Shown here: positions 1 to 9,440 of the stretch, piece after piece
Layout of the letters: the number at the start of each line of letters is the position of its first letter
How positions within the stretch are numbered: the stretch's first letter is position 1
Assembly (NCBI GenBank): GCA_000980495.1
Contig: LARN01000003.1
Span: 5,567-69,566, forward strand
Origin: Acinetobacter sp. N54.MGS-139
Lineage (GTDB): Bacteria; Pseudomonadota; Gammaproteobacteria; Burkholderiales; Burkholderiaceae_F
Reading direction: 5' to 3'
Length of the DNA stretch: 64,000 nucleotides
The notes under the pieces: model-generated
Databases searched by the model: none
Seen by the model: the letters and a program-made list of their open reading frames with translations, nothing else
Told to the model about the DNA's origin: nothing
Made by a program: the position numbers and the translations under genes

Positions 1-1
1 C

Positions 2-298
2 ACACCGCACGTCGACACGGGCGATTACATCATTGTTGTCAACGCTGACAAGCTCGTCATGACCGGTGCTAAAGCTGAAGACAAGAAATATTTCCGTCAC
101 TCCGGCTACCCCGGCGGCGTATATGAGACCACTTTCCGCAAGATGCAGGAAAAGCATCCCGGCCGTGCTCTCGAAATCGCAGTTAAAGGCATGCTTCCGA
201 AGGGCCCGCTTGGCTACGCCATGTTCAAGAAGCTCTTCGTTTATGCCGGCAGCGACCATAAACACTCCGCCCAGCAACCCAAACAGCTTGAGATCTAA
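2..298 (+). CDS. rplM: 50S ribosomal protein L13, 5' truncated
   Basis: The reading frame is open from the left edge (frame of position 2) to a TAA at 296-298, so the N-terminal part lies outside the window. The visible 98 residues carry the L13 hallmarks: the stretch reading [13 protein letters not shown], then [19 protein letters not shown], and the conserved [16 protein letters not shown] near the C-terminus. L13 is an early-assembling large-subunit protein that binds 23S rRNA. The rpsI start codon follows 3 bases after the stop, which is the usual rplM-rpsI operon. Confidence 0.97.
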   Translation, partial: TPHVDTGDYIIVVNADKLVMTGAKAEDKKYFRHSGYPGGVYETTFRKMQEKHPGRALEIAVKGMLPKGPLGYAMFKKLFVYAGSDHKHSAQQPKQLEI

Positions 299-301
299 AA
301 A

Positions 302-694
302 ATGATTGGAAATTACAACTACGGCACTGGCCGCCGCAAGAGCTCCGTTGCTCGCGTTTTCATGAAGCGCGGCACCGGCAAGATCGAAATCAACGGCCGT
401 TCTCTTGATGAGTACATCCACCGCGAAACCGGCCGTATGGTCGTTCGTCAGCCGCTCATCCTCACCGACAACGTCGAAACATTCGATATCAAAGTCAATG
501 TTCGCGGCGGCGGTGAATCCGGTCAGGCCGGCGCTATCCGTCACGGTATTACTCGCGCTCTGATCGATTACGATGCAGCTCTCAAGTCTGTTCTGTCTCA
601 GGCAGGTCTTGTTACACGTGACGCTCGTGAAGTCGAACGTAAGAAAGTCGGTCTTCGCAAGGCACGTCGTCGTAAACAGTTCTCCAAGCGTTAA
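302..694 (+). CDS. rpsI: 30S ribosomal protein S9
   Basis: This 130-residue protein has the normal S9 length. It shows the N-terminal [13 protein letters not shown] motif and the basic C-terminal tail [14 protein letters not shown], which reaches into the ribosomal P site and contacts initiator tRNA in known ribosomes. It sits 3 bases downstream of rplM and is certainly cotranscribed with it. Two tandem hairpins follow the stop codon, so the operon ends here and argC is a separate transcription unit. Confidence 0.98.
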   Translation: MIGNYNYGTGRRKSSVARVFMKRGTGKIEINGRSLDEYIHRETGRMVVRQPLILTDNVETFDIKVNVRGGGESGQAGAIRHGITRALIDYDAALKSVLSQAGLVTRDAREVERKKVGLRKARRRKQFSKR

Positions 695-712
695 TTCGCT
701 GCAGAATTGCGG

Positions 713-735
713 AAACTGCCTTCCGGCAGTTTTCA
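713..735 (+). terminator. First terminator after rpsI
   Basis: The stem AAACTGCC (713-720), loop TTCC and GGCAGTTT (725-732) form an 8-bp hairpin just after rpsI. The T run after it is short, so it may be a weak terminator that acts together with the next hairpin. Confidence 0.7.
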
Positions 736-737
736 AC

Positions 738-767
738 AAAGGTCGCTTCGGCGGCCTTTTGCTTTTT
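738..767 (+). terminator. Second terminator after rpsI, UUCG loop
   Basis: AAAGGTCGC (738-746), a TTCG tetraloop (747-750) and GCGGCCTTT form a 9-bp stem with one G-T pair, followed by a T-rich tract. This is a classical intrinsic terminator with an extra-stable tetraloop, and it ends the rplM-rpsI transcript. Confidence 0.85.
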
Positions 768-865
768 CTACCGCTGAAAACTTTTAGCCGCAGACAGCCT
801 CTCGGGTGCCACCGACGATATACTTTCCGAAAGTTTGTTCAAATCCTCATTCCTAAAGGCTCAAA

Positions 866-1924
866 ATGAAAAAAGTAAAAGTCGGCATTGTGGGCGGTTC
901 CGGTTACACGGGCATTGAATTACTCCGTCTTTTAGCACAGCATCCGCATGCGGAGATTGTCACGATTACGGGTCGAAAGGACGCCGGAACGCATGTTGCC
1001 AAGATGTTTCCTTCACTCAGAGGACGAGTGGATTTGGTTTTTGAAGATCCTGCTTCCGCACCTCTGGATCAATGTGATGTCGTCTTCTTTGCGACGCCGC
1101 ACGGCGTTGCGATGAGCATGGCCGAAGAGCTCACTTCTAAAGGCGTCAAGGTCATTGACCTCGCCGCCGACTTCCGTCTGAAAGACAAGGAAGTTTTCAA
1201 AAAGTGGTACAAGATGGACCACAAATGTCCCGATATTTTGGCGAAAGCCGTCTACGGCCAGCCGGAAAGCATGCGGGACGAAATGAAGAAGGCAGATGTT
1301 CTCGGCATGGCCGGCTGCTATCCGACCACCATTGAATTGGGACTTATGCCGCTGCTCAAACTTCATAAAGAAGTCGGTGATATTGTTAACCTAGACGTTT
1401 CGATTATTGCGGACAGCAAGTCCGGCATCAGCGGCGCCGGCCGCAAAGCCGATATCAGTCTGAACTGCGCCGAGTTTTCCGATAATTTCAAAGCCTACGG
1501 GGTTGCGGGACACCGTCATGAGCCGGAAATGGTGCAGCAGCTGAGCCTTTTTGCCGGAGAAACTGTTCCTCTGACGTTTATTCCTCATTTGCTGCCCAAT
1601 ATTCGCGGCATCTTCTCCACGATTTATGTGCGATTGAAAGAAAAGGGCAAGAGCGTCGATTATCAGGCTCTTTATGAAAAAGCCTATGCCGAAGAACCGT
1701 TTGTCGACGTGCTGCCGGCAGGCTCGCTGCCGGAGACGAGAATGGTGCGCGGCTCCAACATGGTCCGTATTGCGCTCTACCGCAAAGAACCGGATCTTTT
1801 GGTGATTTTGGTAGTTGAGGACAACTTGGTCAAAGGCTCTGCCGGGCAAGCTGTACAGGCCATGAACCTTGTCATGGGCCTTCCCGAAACTGAAGGTCTT
1901 GAGCAAATCGCTTTGGTTCCGTGA
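866..1924 (+). CDS. argC: N-acetyl-gamma-glutamyl-phosphate reductase
   Basis: ArgC reduces N-acetylglutamyl phosphate to the semialdehyde with NADPH, the third step of arginine synthesis. The 352-residue protein starts with the nucleotide-binding motif [17 protein letters not shown]. It contains the catalytic cysteine in [18 protein letters not shown] and the conserved [11 protein letters not shown] segment. The start ATG follows an AAAGGCTC Shine-Dalgarno-like stretch. The gene stands alone between terminators. argJ, which acts in the same pathway, is 56 kb downstream in this window, so the arg genes are scattered as is normal for Burkholderiales. Confidence 0.96.
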   Translation: MKKVKVGIVGGSGYTGIELLRLLAQHPHAEIVTITGRKDAGTHVAKMFPSLRGRVDLVFEDPASAPLDQCDVVFFATPHGVAMSMAEELTSKGVKVIDLAADFRLKDKEVFKKWYKMDHKCPDILAKAVYGQPESMRDEMKKADVLGMAGCYPTTIELGLMPLLKLHKEVGDIVNLDVSIIADSKSGISGAGRKADISLNCAEFSDNFKAYGVAGHRHEPEMVQQLSLFAGETVPLTFIPHLLPNIRGIFSTIYVRLKEKGKSVDYQALYEKAYAEEPFVDVLPAGSLPETRMVRGSNMVRIALYRKEPDLLVILVVEDNLVKGSAGQAVQAMNLVMGLPETEGLEQIALVP

Positions 1925-1943
1925 GAAAGCGACCAATAAAAGC

Positions 1944-1970
1944 CGAAGGGCCGCGAAAAGCGGCCCTTCG
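1944..1970. terminator. Bidirectional terminator between argC and PEBP gene
   Basis: A perfect 11-bp inverted repeat (CGAAGGGCCGC at 1944-1954, GCGGCCCTTCG at 1960-1970, loop GAAAA) separates two converging genes. Read on the minus strand, it is followed by a T-rich tract. Confidence 0.8.
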
Positions 1971-1982
1971 TGCTAAATGCGA

Positions 1983-2636
1983 TTAAGAATTTTTCAGCAG
2001 CTTCGGGTTCAGAGTGTAAGTCCCGACGGTGGAGGTCGACGCGAGGATGTGGCCTTTCATGGCTTTTATGACATCTCTGCCGTTGAAGCTCCCCTTGAGG
2101 GGCAGCAGCGGAAAGTCGACTGCGTAAACAGTAAAGACATAGCGGTGAACTCGTTCATCGTTCCACGGAGGGCACGGACCGTCATAGCCATAATAGTGTC
2201 CTTCGTTGTTCGGGTCGCCTTTGAAAGCATCGGTATAGTCGTTGAGTCCCTGGCGCATGCCGTTGGCACAGGCCGGCCCTCTTTTGCCGCGGGGAGAGAT
2301 GCCTTTAGAAAGCGAGGCTGCATCGATGCAGGGCTCTTCCGGCACGATATCAACCAATACCCAGTGAATAAAGCTTGTTCTCGGAGCATCGGCCGGAATC
2401 GTTTCTCCTTCGACGTTGGCTTTGGAAAAATCAGCAGGGACGTCGTTGTCTTCGCAAATGACGATTAACGACTTTGTTCCGAGAGGCGGGTTAGACCAGG
2501 CAATCTGAGGATTTCGGTTGCCTGCCGGCAGTGTGTGTTCTTTTCCCATCGGGTCGGGTTTTGCAAAGGCAAAACCTTCGGGGATGGGCTTGCCGTCTTC
2601 AAAAGAGTCGCTCCAAACGCGAAAAATCGTATCCAT
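1983..2636 (-). CDS. YbhB/YbcL-type phosphatidylethanolamine-binding protein
   Basis: This is a PEBP-family protein (Raf-kinase-inhibitor-like fold) of 217 residues. Visible family features are the core PQIAWSNPPLGTKSLIVICEDND, then FIHWVLVDIVPE and YGYDGPCPPWNDERVHRYVFTVYAVD, which form the conserved anion-binding pocket. The bacterial function is not settled; E. coli YbhB and YbcL are the nearest known relatives. I chose the ATG at 2636 over an upstream start because AGGAAA sits directly before it and it lies 8 bases past the dtd stop. It is probably cotranscribed with dtd and tyrS on the minus strand. Confidence 0.88.
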   Translation of the reverse strand: MDTIFRVWSDSFEDGKPIPEGFAFAKPDPMGKEHTLPAGNRNPQIAWSNPPLGTKSLIVICEDNDVPADFSKANVEGETIPADAPRTSFIHWVLVDIVPEEPCIDAASLSKGISPRGKRGPACANGMRQGLNDYTDAFKGDPNNEGHYYGYDGPCPPWNDERVHRYVFTVYAVDFPLLPLKGSFNGRDVIKAMKGHILASTSTVGTYTLNPKLLKNS

Positions 2637-2644
2637 TATTTTTC

Positions 2645-3097
2645 CTAGTCTTTCTTCTTTGGGTAGCAAAGGCGGAACGTCACCGGACCGTCGTTAACGA
2701 GGCTAATCTGCATATGGGCGCCGAACACGCCTGTCACCGGGTTAAAGCCGAGGGTCCGGAGCTTCTCGAGAAAACGCTCATAAAGGGTCTTTCCGAGGGC
2801 GGGGTCTGCTGCCGGAGAAAAGCTCGGGCGCGTACCGCTGTTGGTGTCGGCAGCCAGCGTGAACTGGGATGCCACGAGAATTCCGCCGCCGACAGCCTTC
2901 AGGCTCAGGTTCATCTTGCCGTCGGCGTCACTGAAAACTCGGTAGCCGGCGACCTTCTCTGCGAGGGCGTCGGCATACTCGAGTTTATCGTTTTTTTCTC
3001 CGCATACCAGAACCATCAAGCCCTGACCGATACTGCCGCGGAATTCACCGTCGGCAGTAATCGACGCTTCTGAGACGCGCTGAATCAATGCGATCAT
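2645..3097 (-). CDS. dtd: D-aminoacyl-tRNA deacylase
   Basis: DTD hydrolyses D-Tyr and other D-aminoacyl-tRNAs, and glycine mischarged on tRNA-Ala, which protects translation. The 150-residue length is typical. It shows the two active-site signatures, SQFTL in the middle (residues 77-81) and the cross-subunit Gly-Pro motif within NDGPVTF near the C-terminus. The gene begins 9 bases after the tyrS stop, and this pairing with tyrosyl-tRNA synthetase makes sense because D-Tyr-tRNA is a main substrate. Confidence 0.95.
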   Translation of the reverse strand: MIALIQRVSEASITADGEFRGSIGQGLMVLVCGEKNDKLEYADALAEKVAGYRVFSDADGKMNLSLKAVGGGILVASQFTLAADTNSGTRPSFSPAADPALGKTLYERFLEKLRTLGFNPVTGVFGAHMQISLVNDGPVTFRLCYPKKKD

Positions 3098-3106
3098 GAC
3101 TGGAGG

Positions 3107-4351
3107 TTACTTCAGTGTGACCTTAGCCCATTTTCTCTTGCCGACCTGAAGCGTATAAGTTCCGGGCTGGACCTGGAGGGCTTTATCTGTGACCTTTTCG
3201 CCGTTCAGATGAACGCCGCCTTGCGTGACGTTGCGTCCTGCTTCAGTGGTAGACGGTGCCAAACCGGCTTCTTTGATGAGCTTAAGGATGCCCATCGCTT
3301 CGCCGTTGTTTTCGAGCGTGACTTCAGGAATGTTTTCAGGAACGGCACCCTTGCGGAAGCGATTGATAAATTCCTGCTCGGCAGCGTCGGCAGCTTCGGC
3401 GTTGTGGAAGCGCGTGACGATTTCTTTAGCCAGCATGACCTTGGCGTCGCGCGGATTGCGGCCGGCTTCGCACTCTTTCTTGAGCTGCTGAATTTCTTCG
3501 TTGCTTCTCATAGAGAGCAGGTCGAACCAGTTCCACATCAGGTCATCGGACAAGGACATGACTTTTCCGAACATTTCGTTCGGTTCTTCAGTGATACCGA
3601 TGTAGTTGTGTTTGGACTTGCTCATCTTATTGACGCCGTCCAAACCGACGAGCAGAGGCATCGTGATAATGCACTGAGCTTTCTGGTTGTACTGACGCTG
3701 CAGCTCACGGCCGACCAAGAGGTTGAAACGCTGGTCGGAGCCGCCGAGTTCGACATCGGCTTCAAGCTCAACAGAGTCGTATCCCTGCATCAGCGGGTAG
3801 ATCAGCTCGTGCATGGCAATCGGTGCCTGGGAAGCAAAACGCTTGGCGAAGTCGTCGCGTTCAAGCAGACGGGCAAGCGTATAGCGGGATGCGAGTTTGA
3901 TGAAGCCGGCCGAGCCCAATTTATTGCACCATTCGGAGTTAAAACGAACTTCGGTTTTGTCTTTGTCCAAAACTTTGTAGGCCTGATCGAGATAAGTCTT
4001 AGCATTGGCCTCGATCTGTTCACGAGTCAGCGGCGGACGAGTGGTGTTGCGGCCGGAAGGATCACCGATCGCGCTGGTGAAGTCGCCCACAAGGAAGATC
4101 ACCGTATGACCGAGGTTTTGGAATTGACGAAGTTTGTTCAAGACGACGGTATGACCCAAATGAATGTCGGGAGCCGTGGGGTCAAGACCTAATTTAATTC
4201 TCAGAGGTTTGCCGGTTGCTTTCGAACGAGCCAGCTTTTGTTCGAGCTCTTCTTCAACGAGGAGCGTGTCTGTGCCGCGTTTAATCAGCGCCATCGCTTC
4301 CTTAATATCTTCCGTTACCGGAAACTTTTTTGCCTGACCAGTATCTGTCAT
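3107..4351 (-). CDS. tyrS: Tyrosyl-tRNA synthetase
   Basis: This class I synthetase attaches tyrosine to its tRNA. The 414 residues include the HIGH-equivalent HLGH within [15 protein letters not shown], the KMSKS loop in [14 protein letters not shown], and a C-terminal S4-type RNA-binding domain starting near [14 protein letters not shown]. This pattern is the HLGH subgroup of bacterial TyrRS. It is the first gene of a minus-strand unit with dtd and the PEBP gene, and it is divergent from the M23 peptidase gene, with 184 bases between the two start codons. Confidence 0.97.
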   Translation of the reverse strand: MTDTGQAKKFPVTEDIKEAMALIKRGTDTLLVEEELEQKLARSKATGKPLRIKLGLDPTAPDIHLGHTVVLNKLRQFQNLGHTVIFLVGDFTSAIGDPSGRNTTRPPLTREQIEANAKTYLDQAYKVLDKDKTEVRFNSEWCNKLGSAGFIKLASRYTLARLLERDDFAKRFASQAPIAMHELIYPLMQGYDSVELEADVELGGSDQRFNLLVGRELQRQYNQKAQCIITMPLLVGLDGVNKMSKSKHNYIGITEEPNEMFGKVMSLSDDLMWNWFDLLSMRSNEEIQQLKKECEAGRNPRDAKVMLAKEIVTRFHNAEAADAAEQEFINRFRKGAVPENIPEVTLENNGEAMGILKLIKEAGLAPSTTEAGRNVTQGGVHLNGEKVTDKALQVQPGTYTLQVGKRKWAKVTLK

Positions 4352-4535
4352 TTTTAGAAAAATCCTGAATTATGTAGGTGGTACCCCGTGAAGACTTGAG
4401 AAAATTAATGTTTTATAATCAATCGACTCAAATCCGAAGGGCAGATTTCCAAAACAGCCCTTATTCTACTTTCTCTGCCCGACATTGTCAGATATCGGGG
4501 ATGTGGGAGTGTTCGTTTTTAATAGAGAGATCAGA

Positions 4536-5864
4536 GTGAAGCCGTTTAGAACCAAATTTACGAACATTTTGACAGGTCTGGGTGTGACTGCGGCTTTACT
4601 GTTTTCCATTCCCTCTTCAGCCGTTTCTCAGGAAACAGCTCTTCCCGGGAAAGGCGAAGTGGTATTAGAGAAAGCCGGCGAGATTGAACTCGGGGATTTG
4701 ATTCAGCAGTGGGCCAGCGAGATGGATCATGTTTACGCCGAGACCCGCATCCAAGCAAAAGACACGAACAAAAAGATTTTCGAAAGACTGGGCATTAACG
4801 ACAAAGCGTTTGTTCGTTATGTAAATTCCATTAAAGGTAAAGAGAATCCTTTTGCTCGCCTCCAGACAGGACGTTTGATTCAGGCCCGCCTGACACCGAC
4901 CGGAGAAGTGATTTCTCTGCGCGTTTTCCGTCCGATTGACTCCTTGTCTCGCGACGTCGCTTATTTCCAGGTCAGCAAAGAATCCGGAAAATTTAAGCAC
5001 GCCAACTTAAAGAGCGAGATTGACGCTTTCCCGATTGCCTCTTCCGCAGTGATTAAAACTTCACTCGAGAGCGCAGCCGTTTCGGCCAATATTCCTGCCA
5101 ATGTTTTGACTCAGATCAAAGAAAGACTGAGCACATCGATGGATGTGAACAAAGGTGTTGCCGTCGGCGATTCTTTCAGCGTTATTTATGAACGCCGTCA
5201 GATTGACGGTGCCGACCTCGGTTCCGGCAAACTTTTGGCGATTGAATATTTCTCCAAAGGCAAGACCATTGATTCTTACTGGTACGAGGGCGAAGGCGTC
5301 GAGGGCTACTTTGATTCCGAAGGCAACAACACGGACATTACGTTCCTGCGTATGCCCTGTGAAGCCCGTGTAACCTCTACTTTCAACCGCGTCCGCAAGC
5401 ATCCTGTGACGGGACGCCTGCGTCCGCACTGGGGCGTTGACCTCGGTGCACCGCGCGGAACTCCGGTTTACGCAGCCGGCGACGGAGTGATTTCTTCCAA
5501 GAAATATCAACGCCGCGGCTACGGTTACTGGCTTGAGCTGACTCATGCCGGCGGTTATAAATCCCTTTATGCTCACTTAAGCAAGTACGCTCCCGGCATG
5601 GCCGAAGGCGTCAGAGTTAAGAAGGGACAACTGATCGGATATGTCGGTACTTCCGGTATGGTGACCGGTCCTCATCTTCACTATGAACTGAAGAAGGACG
5701 GTCAGCAGATCAATCCGCTCATCGCCGATCTTCGAACCGGAGAAAACCTGAAAGAGGATGCGCTGGAAGATTTCAAGCTTGCAATCTCTCCGATGCGCCG
5801 CCAGATCGCAATGCTGAGCCGACTCCAGCTTGCGCAGAATTCAGCCGCAACAGGTTCGGACTAA
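4536..5864 (+). CDS. M23-family murein metallopeptidase
   Basis: This is a secreted LytM/M23 peptidase that probably cuts peptidoglycan cross-links in the periplasm. I place the start at GTG 4536 because an AGAGAGA purine run precedes it and it gives a clean signal peptide (hydrophobic segment ending near SIPSSAVSQE). The zinc ligands are visible as HWGVDLG (H-x3-D) and GPHLHYEL (HxH) in the C-terminal domain. The middle region resembles the OapA-like or N-terminal domains common in betaproteobacterial copies. It neighbours anmK, a recycling enzyme for murein fragments, which supports a cell-wall role. An in-frame ATG at 4485 is a less likely start. Confidence 0.9.
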   Translation: MKPFRTKFTNILTGLGVTAALLFSIPSSAVSQETALPGKGEVVLEKAGEIELGDLIQQWASEMDHVYAETRIQAKDTNKKIFERLGINDKAFVRYVNSIKGKENPFARLQTGRLIQARLTPTGEVISLRVFRPIDSLSRDVAYFQVSKESGKFKHANLKSEIDAFPIASSAVIKTSLESAAVSANIPANVLTQIKERLSTSMDVNKGVAVGDSFSVIYERRQIDGADLGSGKLLAIEYFSKGKTIDSYWYEGEGVEGYFDSEGNNTDITFLRMPCEARVTSTFNRVRKHPVTGRLRPHWGVDLGAPRGTPVYAAGDGVISSKKYQRRGYGYWLELTHAGGYKSLYAHLSKYAPGMAEGVRVKKGQLIGYVGTSGMVTGPHLHYELKKDGQQINPLIADLRTGENLKEDALEDFKLAISPMRRQIAMLSRLQLAQNSAATGSD

Positions 5865-5882
5865 ACGACTTGTTAGAATTTG

Positions 5883-5912
5883 AGGCCTCAGTTGTATGAG
5901 GCCTTTGTTTTT
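5883..5912 (+). terminator. Hairpin between M23 gene and anmK, abutting the anmK start
   Basis: AGGCCTCA (5883-5890) pairs with TGAGGCCT (5897-5904) across loop GTTGTA, followed by TTGTTTTT. It reads as an intrinsic terminator for the peptidase gene. The right arm also holds the only GAGG that could serve as Shine-Dalgarno for the anmK ATG at 5913, so the hairpin may hide the ribosome site. Confidence 0.7.
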
Positions 5913-7019
5913 ATGTGCACTCCGAATATTTCTATTTACGTCGGCATGATGTCCGGCACCAGCATGGACGGTGTTGACGCTGTCGCATGTGTTTTTAATG
6001 AAAAAGGCTGTCAATTTATTGCCCGCAGTTTTGAGCCTTACTCGGACATGCTGCGCGAAAGCCTGCTTTCCTTGTGTCAGACCGGACCGGACGAAGTCTT
6101 CCGCATGCAGAACGGCGCCAACGAGATCGCAAAGATTTATGCAAAGGCTTTCAATAAGCTGCTGACAGACAGCGGACTGAATTACAAGAACATCCGGGCG
6201 ATCGGTGCGCACGGGCAGACGATACGGCACAATCCGCAGATCGGCGCGAGCACACAGCTGATCAACGGGGCTTTACTGGCGGAGCTGACAAAAACGGATG
6301 TGATTACGGATTTCAGAAGCCGTGACTTGGCTGCCGGCGGAGAAGGGGCACCGCTGGTTCCCGCCTTTCATAAGTGGGTGCTGAGCGGAGATGTGCCGCG
6401 CGGCATTTTAAATATCGGCGGCATTAGCAATCTTACCGTACTGCCCGAGCGCGGCAGCGACGACGAAGTTCTGGGTTTTGACTGCGGTCCCGGAAACGTG
6501 CTGATGGATGCATGGATCGAAAAGGTCAACCACGTTCGATATGATCAGGATGCCGTGTGGGCACGCAGCGGTAAAGTCATTCCGCAGCTGCTGGAGAGCT
6601 TGAAACAGGAGAAATTCTTTTCTCTGGTGCCTCCGAAGAGCACGGGACGGGAACTTTTCAACCTGTCTTGGCTGGAAGCCCGATTAAACGGAGAAAAGCC
6701 GGAGGACGTGCAGCGGACGCTGGTTTCCTTTACTGCAGAAACCGTCACGGATGCGATTCGCAATTTTGCGCCGCACGTCAAAGAGCTGAGAGTCTGCGGC
6801 GGAGGCGCCAAGAATCCTCTGATGATTAGCGAGCTGGCACTGCTCAATCCCGAGTTGGTTGTCACGACAACTGCGGACCTCGGCGTGGATCCGCAGGACG
6901 TTGAGGGGTTAGCGTTTGCGTGGCTGGCTTATCGTTTTGACCGTCGCGAGTCAGGAAATCTGCCGAGTGCCACCGGCGCATCCGGTTCTCGAATTCTGGG
7001 CTGCCTATATCCTGCATAA
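5913..7019 (+). CDS. anmK: Anhydro-N-acetylmuramic acid kinase
   Basis: AnmK cleaves and phosphorylates 1,6-anhydroMurNAc from murein turnover to give MurNAc-6-phosphate. The 368-residue protein begins with the family signature YVGMMSGTSMDGVDAVAC. It also shows GAHGQTIRH, the ATP-site IGGISNLTVLP and FDCGPGNVLMDAW, and the C-terminal CGGGAKNPLM. I chose ATG 5913; an in-frame TTG at 5880 would place the whole upstream terminator hairpin inside the gene. A TAGAAT -10-like element lies at 5874-5879. Confidence 0.94.
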   Translation: MCTPNISIYVGMMSGTSMDGVDAVACVFNEKGCQFIARSFEPYSDMLRESLLSLCQTGPDEVFRMQNGANEIAKIYAKAFNKLLTDSGLNYKNIRAIGAHGQTIRHNPQIGASTQLINGALLAELTKTDVITDFRSRDLAAGGEGAPLVPAFHKWVLSGDVPRGILNIGGISNLTVLPERGSDDEVLGFDCGPGNVLMDAWIEKVNHVRYDQDAVWARSGKVIPQLLESLKQEKFFSLVPPKSTGRELFNLSWLEARLNGEKPEDVQRTLVSFTAETVTDAIRNFAPHVKELRVCGGGAKNPLMISELALLNPELVVTTTADLGVDPQDVEGLAFAWLAYRFDRRESGNLPSATGASGSRILGCLYPA

Positions 7020-7025
7020 ACGAAA

Positions 7026-7045
7026 AGACCTCCTTGCGGAGGTCT
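7026..7045 (-). terminator. Terminator of erpA
   Basis: AGACCTCC/GGAGGTCT with a 4-base loop forms an 8-bp stem. On the minus strand it is followed by TTTTCG, so it terminates erpA. It may also stop anmK from the other side. Confidence 0.8.
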
Positions 7046-7071
7046 CTGACGATTTTGTCGTGTCTTAATGC

Positions 7072-7443
7072 TTAGACGGAGAAGCTGGAGCCGCAGCTGC
7101 AGGTTGTCGTCGCATTCGGGTTCTTAATCACGAACTGTGCGCCTTCGAGGTCTTCTTTGTAGTCGATCTCGGCACCGACGAGATACTGATAGCTCATGGA
7201 GTCGATCAGGAGGGTGACTCCGTTTCTGACCATCACAGCGTCGTCTTCGTTGGTGGTTTCATCAAAAGTGAAGCCGTACTGGAAACCGGAGCATCCTCCG
7301 CCCTGAACGAATACTCTGAGTTTGAGATTCGGGTTGCCTTCCTCGTCAATCAGTTCTTTAACTTTGAGGCTGGCGGCATCGGTGAAGATAATGGGGTCGG
7401 GAAGCTTGATCTGTTCCTGATCCTGAACATTGTTTTCAGCCAT
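7072..7443 (-). CDS. erpA: Iron-sulfur cluster insertion protein ErpA
   Basis: This A-type carrier delivers Fe-S clusters to target enzymes. The three cluster-ligating cysteines are visible in [11 protein letters not shown] and in the C-terminal [11 protein letters not shown]. The start at 7443 (MAENNVQ) is preceded by AAGGAAAAATA, which favours it over an in-frame ATG five codons upstream; the product is then 123 residues. A 20-bp perfect palindrome lies about 35 bases upstream of the start and could be an operator. Confidence 0.94.
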   Translation of the reverse strand: MAENNVQDQEQIKLPDPIIFTDAASLKVKELIDEEGNPNLKLRVFVQGGGCSGFQYGFTFDETTNEDDAVMVRNGVTLLIDSMSYQYLVGAEIDYKEDLEGAQFVIKNPNATTTCSCGSSFSV

Positions 7444-7475
7444 TATTTTTCCTTGCAATAAGTAAATTTAGTACT

Positions 7476-7495
7476 ACGGATTATAGAGAATCCGT
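7476..7495. promoter_or_regulatory. Palindrome upstream of erpA, candidate operator
   Basis: ACGGATT (7476-7482) and AATCCGT (7489-7495) are exact inverted repeats with a 6-base spacer. On the minus strand the left arm overlaps TTGACG, a good -35 hexamer. The position suggests a repressor or activator site; the sequence does not look like either known IscR site class. Confidence 0.5.
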
Positions 7496-7608
7496 CAATA
7501 GCACAAGGCCGGATTAGGTCATAATTTGTGAAAACAAACGGATTCCGTCCAACAGATTAAGCCGTTTGATTTTAGGAAGCGAAGCCGCGTTCAGCGGAGT
7601 TTCAAACT

Positions 7609-7650
7609 TATAATTCTTTGATAATCGCCTGCGGATCAACCCCCGCAGTT
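7609..7650 (+). promoter_or_regulatory. glyA promoter -10 and leader hairpin
   Basis: A perfect TATAAT is at 7609-7614; no good -35 is seen. In the short leader, CTGCGG (7629-7634) pairs with CCGCAG (7643-7648) and is followed by TTTT. This may be a small attenuator-like hairpin just before the glyA start. Confidence 0.45.
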
Positions 7651-7676
7651 TTATGGCTTACTTATGGGAAAAGCAC

Positions 7677-8945
7677 ATGTTCAACAAGAATTCGACCATC
7701 GAAATATCTGACCCGGCTGTATGGGAAATCATTCAAAAAGAGGGCAAACGTCAGGAAGATCAGATTGAACTGATTGCCAGTGAGAACTACGCCTCTCCGG
7801 CCGTTATGGCGGCCCAAGGCTCGGTGCTGACCAATAAGTATGCCGAAGGATATCCCGGCAAACGCTACTACGGCGGCTGCGAGTATGTTGATGAGGCCGA
7901 AACGCTGGCCAAAGAACGTGCCCTCAAACTCTTCTGCGAACCGGTCGGCGTAGAAATGGCGGTTAACGTACAGCCGCACTCCGGAGCTCAGGCCAATATG
8001 TCCGTTTTCTTCGGCCTGCTCAATCCCGGCGACACGGTGATGGGTATGTCGCTTGCCGAAGGCGGCCACTTATCTCACGGCATGAAGCTCAATATGTCCG
8101 GGAAGTGGTTCAACGTCGTGAGCTACGGCTTAAACGACAAAGAAGAAATTGACTACGACCAGGTAGAAAAGCTTGCTGAAGAAAACAAGCCCAAAATTAT
8201 CATCGCCGGCGCTTCCGCTTATTCTTTACATATTGACTTCAAGCGTTTCAGCGAAATTGCGAAGAAAGTCGGCGCTTACCTGATGGTCGATATGGCGCAC
8301 TATGCGGGGCTCGTTGCCGCCGGAGTTTATCCGAGTCCTTTCCCTTACGCCGATATCGTGACGACCACGACCCACAAGACGCTGCGCGGACCGAGAGGCG
8401 GCATGATCTTCTGCCGTCCCGATCTGGAAAAACAGATCAATATGGCGGTCTTCCCCGGTGTTCAAGGCGGTCCCCTGATGCATGTGATTGCCGCTAAGGC
8501 AGTCGCTTTCGGCGAAGCATTAAAACCGGAATACAAGGAATATCAGCAGCAGGTCATCAAGAATGCCGCTGCAATGGCTGACGCTCTGACGAAACGCGGC
8601 CTTCGCATTGTCTCCGGACGCACCCAGAGCCATGTGATGCTCGTGGACCTTCGTTCTAAGAACATCACCGGGAAAGAAGCTGAAACCGTTCTTCATGAAG
8701 TCGGTATTACGGTCAATAAGAATTCGATTCCGAACGACCCGCAGAAACCCTTCGTGACCAGCGGTATTCGCTTGGGTTCTCCTGCCATGACGACCCGCGG
8801 CTTCAAAGAAAACGAAGCGATCGAAGTCGCCAATCTCATCGCTGACGTGCTTGATGCACCTAAGAACGAACAGGTGCTCGCCAACGTAAAAGAACGTGTT
8901 GCAAGTCTCGTTGCCCGATTCCCTGTTTATTTGGCAACCGTGTAA
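7677..8945 (+). CDS. glyA: Serine hydroxymethyltransferase
   Basis: GlyA interconverts serine and glycine and charges tetrahydrofolate with a one-carbon unit. The 422-residue protein has the PLP-binding lysine in [15 protein letters not shown], the [15 protein letters not shown]-terminal signature, and the [14 protein letters not shown] segment that contacts folate and PLP. ATG 7677 is chosen over an upstream ATG at 7653 because ATGGGAAAAGC provides a ribosome site and MFNKNSTIE matches the usual family N-terminus. It heads the glyA-nrdR-rib operon. Confidence 0.96.
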   Translation: MFNKNSTIEISDPAVWEIIQKEGKRQEDQIELIASENYASPAVMAAQGSVLTNKYAEGYPGKRYYGGCEYVDEAETLAKERALKLFCEPVGVEMAVNVQPHSGAQANMSVFFGLLNPGDTVMGMSLAEGGHLSHGMKLNMSGKWFNVVSYGLNDKEEIDYDQVEKLAEENKPKIIIAGASAYSLHIDFKRFSEIAKKVGAYLMVDMAHYAGLVAAGVYPSPFPYADIVTTTTHKTLRGPRGGMIFCRPDLEKQINMAVFPGVQGGPLMHVIAAKAVAFGEALKPEYKEYQQQVIKNAAAMADALTKRGLRIVSGRTQSHVMLVDLRSKNITGKEAETVLHEVGITVNKNSIPNDPQKPFVTSGIRLGSPAMTTRGFKENEAIEVANLIADVLDAPKNEQVLANVKERVASLVARFPVYLATV

Positions 8946-8966
8946 GGCTGATTCAGGAGCGATCCT

Positions 8967-9440
8967 ATGCTTTGTCCCTACTGCAAAGAACCCAACACTC
9001 AAGTTATTGACTCCCGTACCTGTGAAGAAGGTTCAGCCATTCGGCGCCGGAGAAAGTGTCCGAACTGCGGTGCCCGCTTCACGACGTACGAAAAGGCCGC
9101 ACTGCAGATGCCGCTCATCATCAAGAAAAACGGCAGCGTTCGGGAGGCCTACAACAGCGAGAAGCTGCGCCGCTCCATGCAGATTGCGCTGCGCAAGCGC
9201 CCCGTGAAAGCAAGCGAGCTCGACTCGGCCATTTCACGCATTGAGAAGCAGCTTCAAGTGTCCGGGGAAAAGGAAGTGACCTCCAAACGCGTCGGAGATA
9301 TGGTCATGCTCGAGTTGAAGAAACTCGATAACGTGGCCTATGTCCGCTACGGTTCGGTCTACTTTAACTGCGGGACGTTGGACGACATGATCAAGCTCGT
9401 TGAAAACGCCCGAGACGACCAAGGAAAGGAGGAAAAATGA
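8967..9440 (+). CDS. nrdR: Transcriptional repressor NrdR
   Basis: NrdR senses dATP/ATP and represses ribonucleotide reductase genes. Residues 1-34 form the zinc ribbon (CPYC near the start and CPNC at about residues 31-34), followed by the ATP-cone domain (residues about 49-139). The 157-residue length is typical. It lies 21 bases after glyA, a gene order common in beta- and gammaproteobacteria (glyA-nrdR-ribD). A strong AGGAG-type site precedes the ATG. Confidence 0.96.
   Translation: MLCPYCKEPNTQVIDSRTCEEGSAIRRRRKCPNCGARFTTYEKAALQMPLIIKKNGSVREAYNSEKLRRSMQIALRKRPVKASELDSAISRIEKQLQVSGEKEVTSKRVGDMVMLELKKLDNVAYVRYGSVYFNCGTLDDMIKLVENARDDQGKEEK

Noticed and set aside
7621-7676. Possible glycine riboswitch before glyA
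   Set aside because: The leader is too short and shows only one small hairpin; the conserved aptamer core is not seen.
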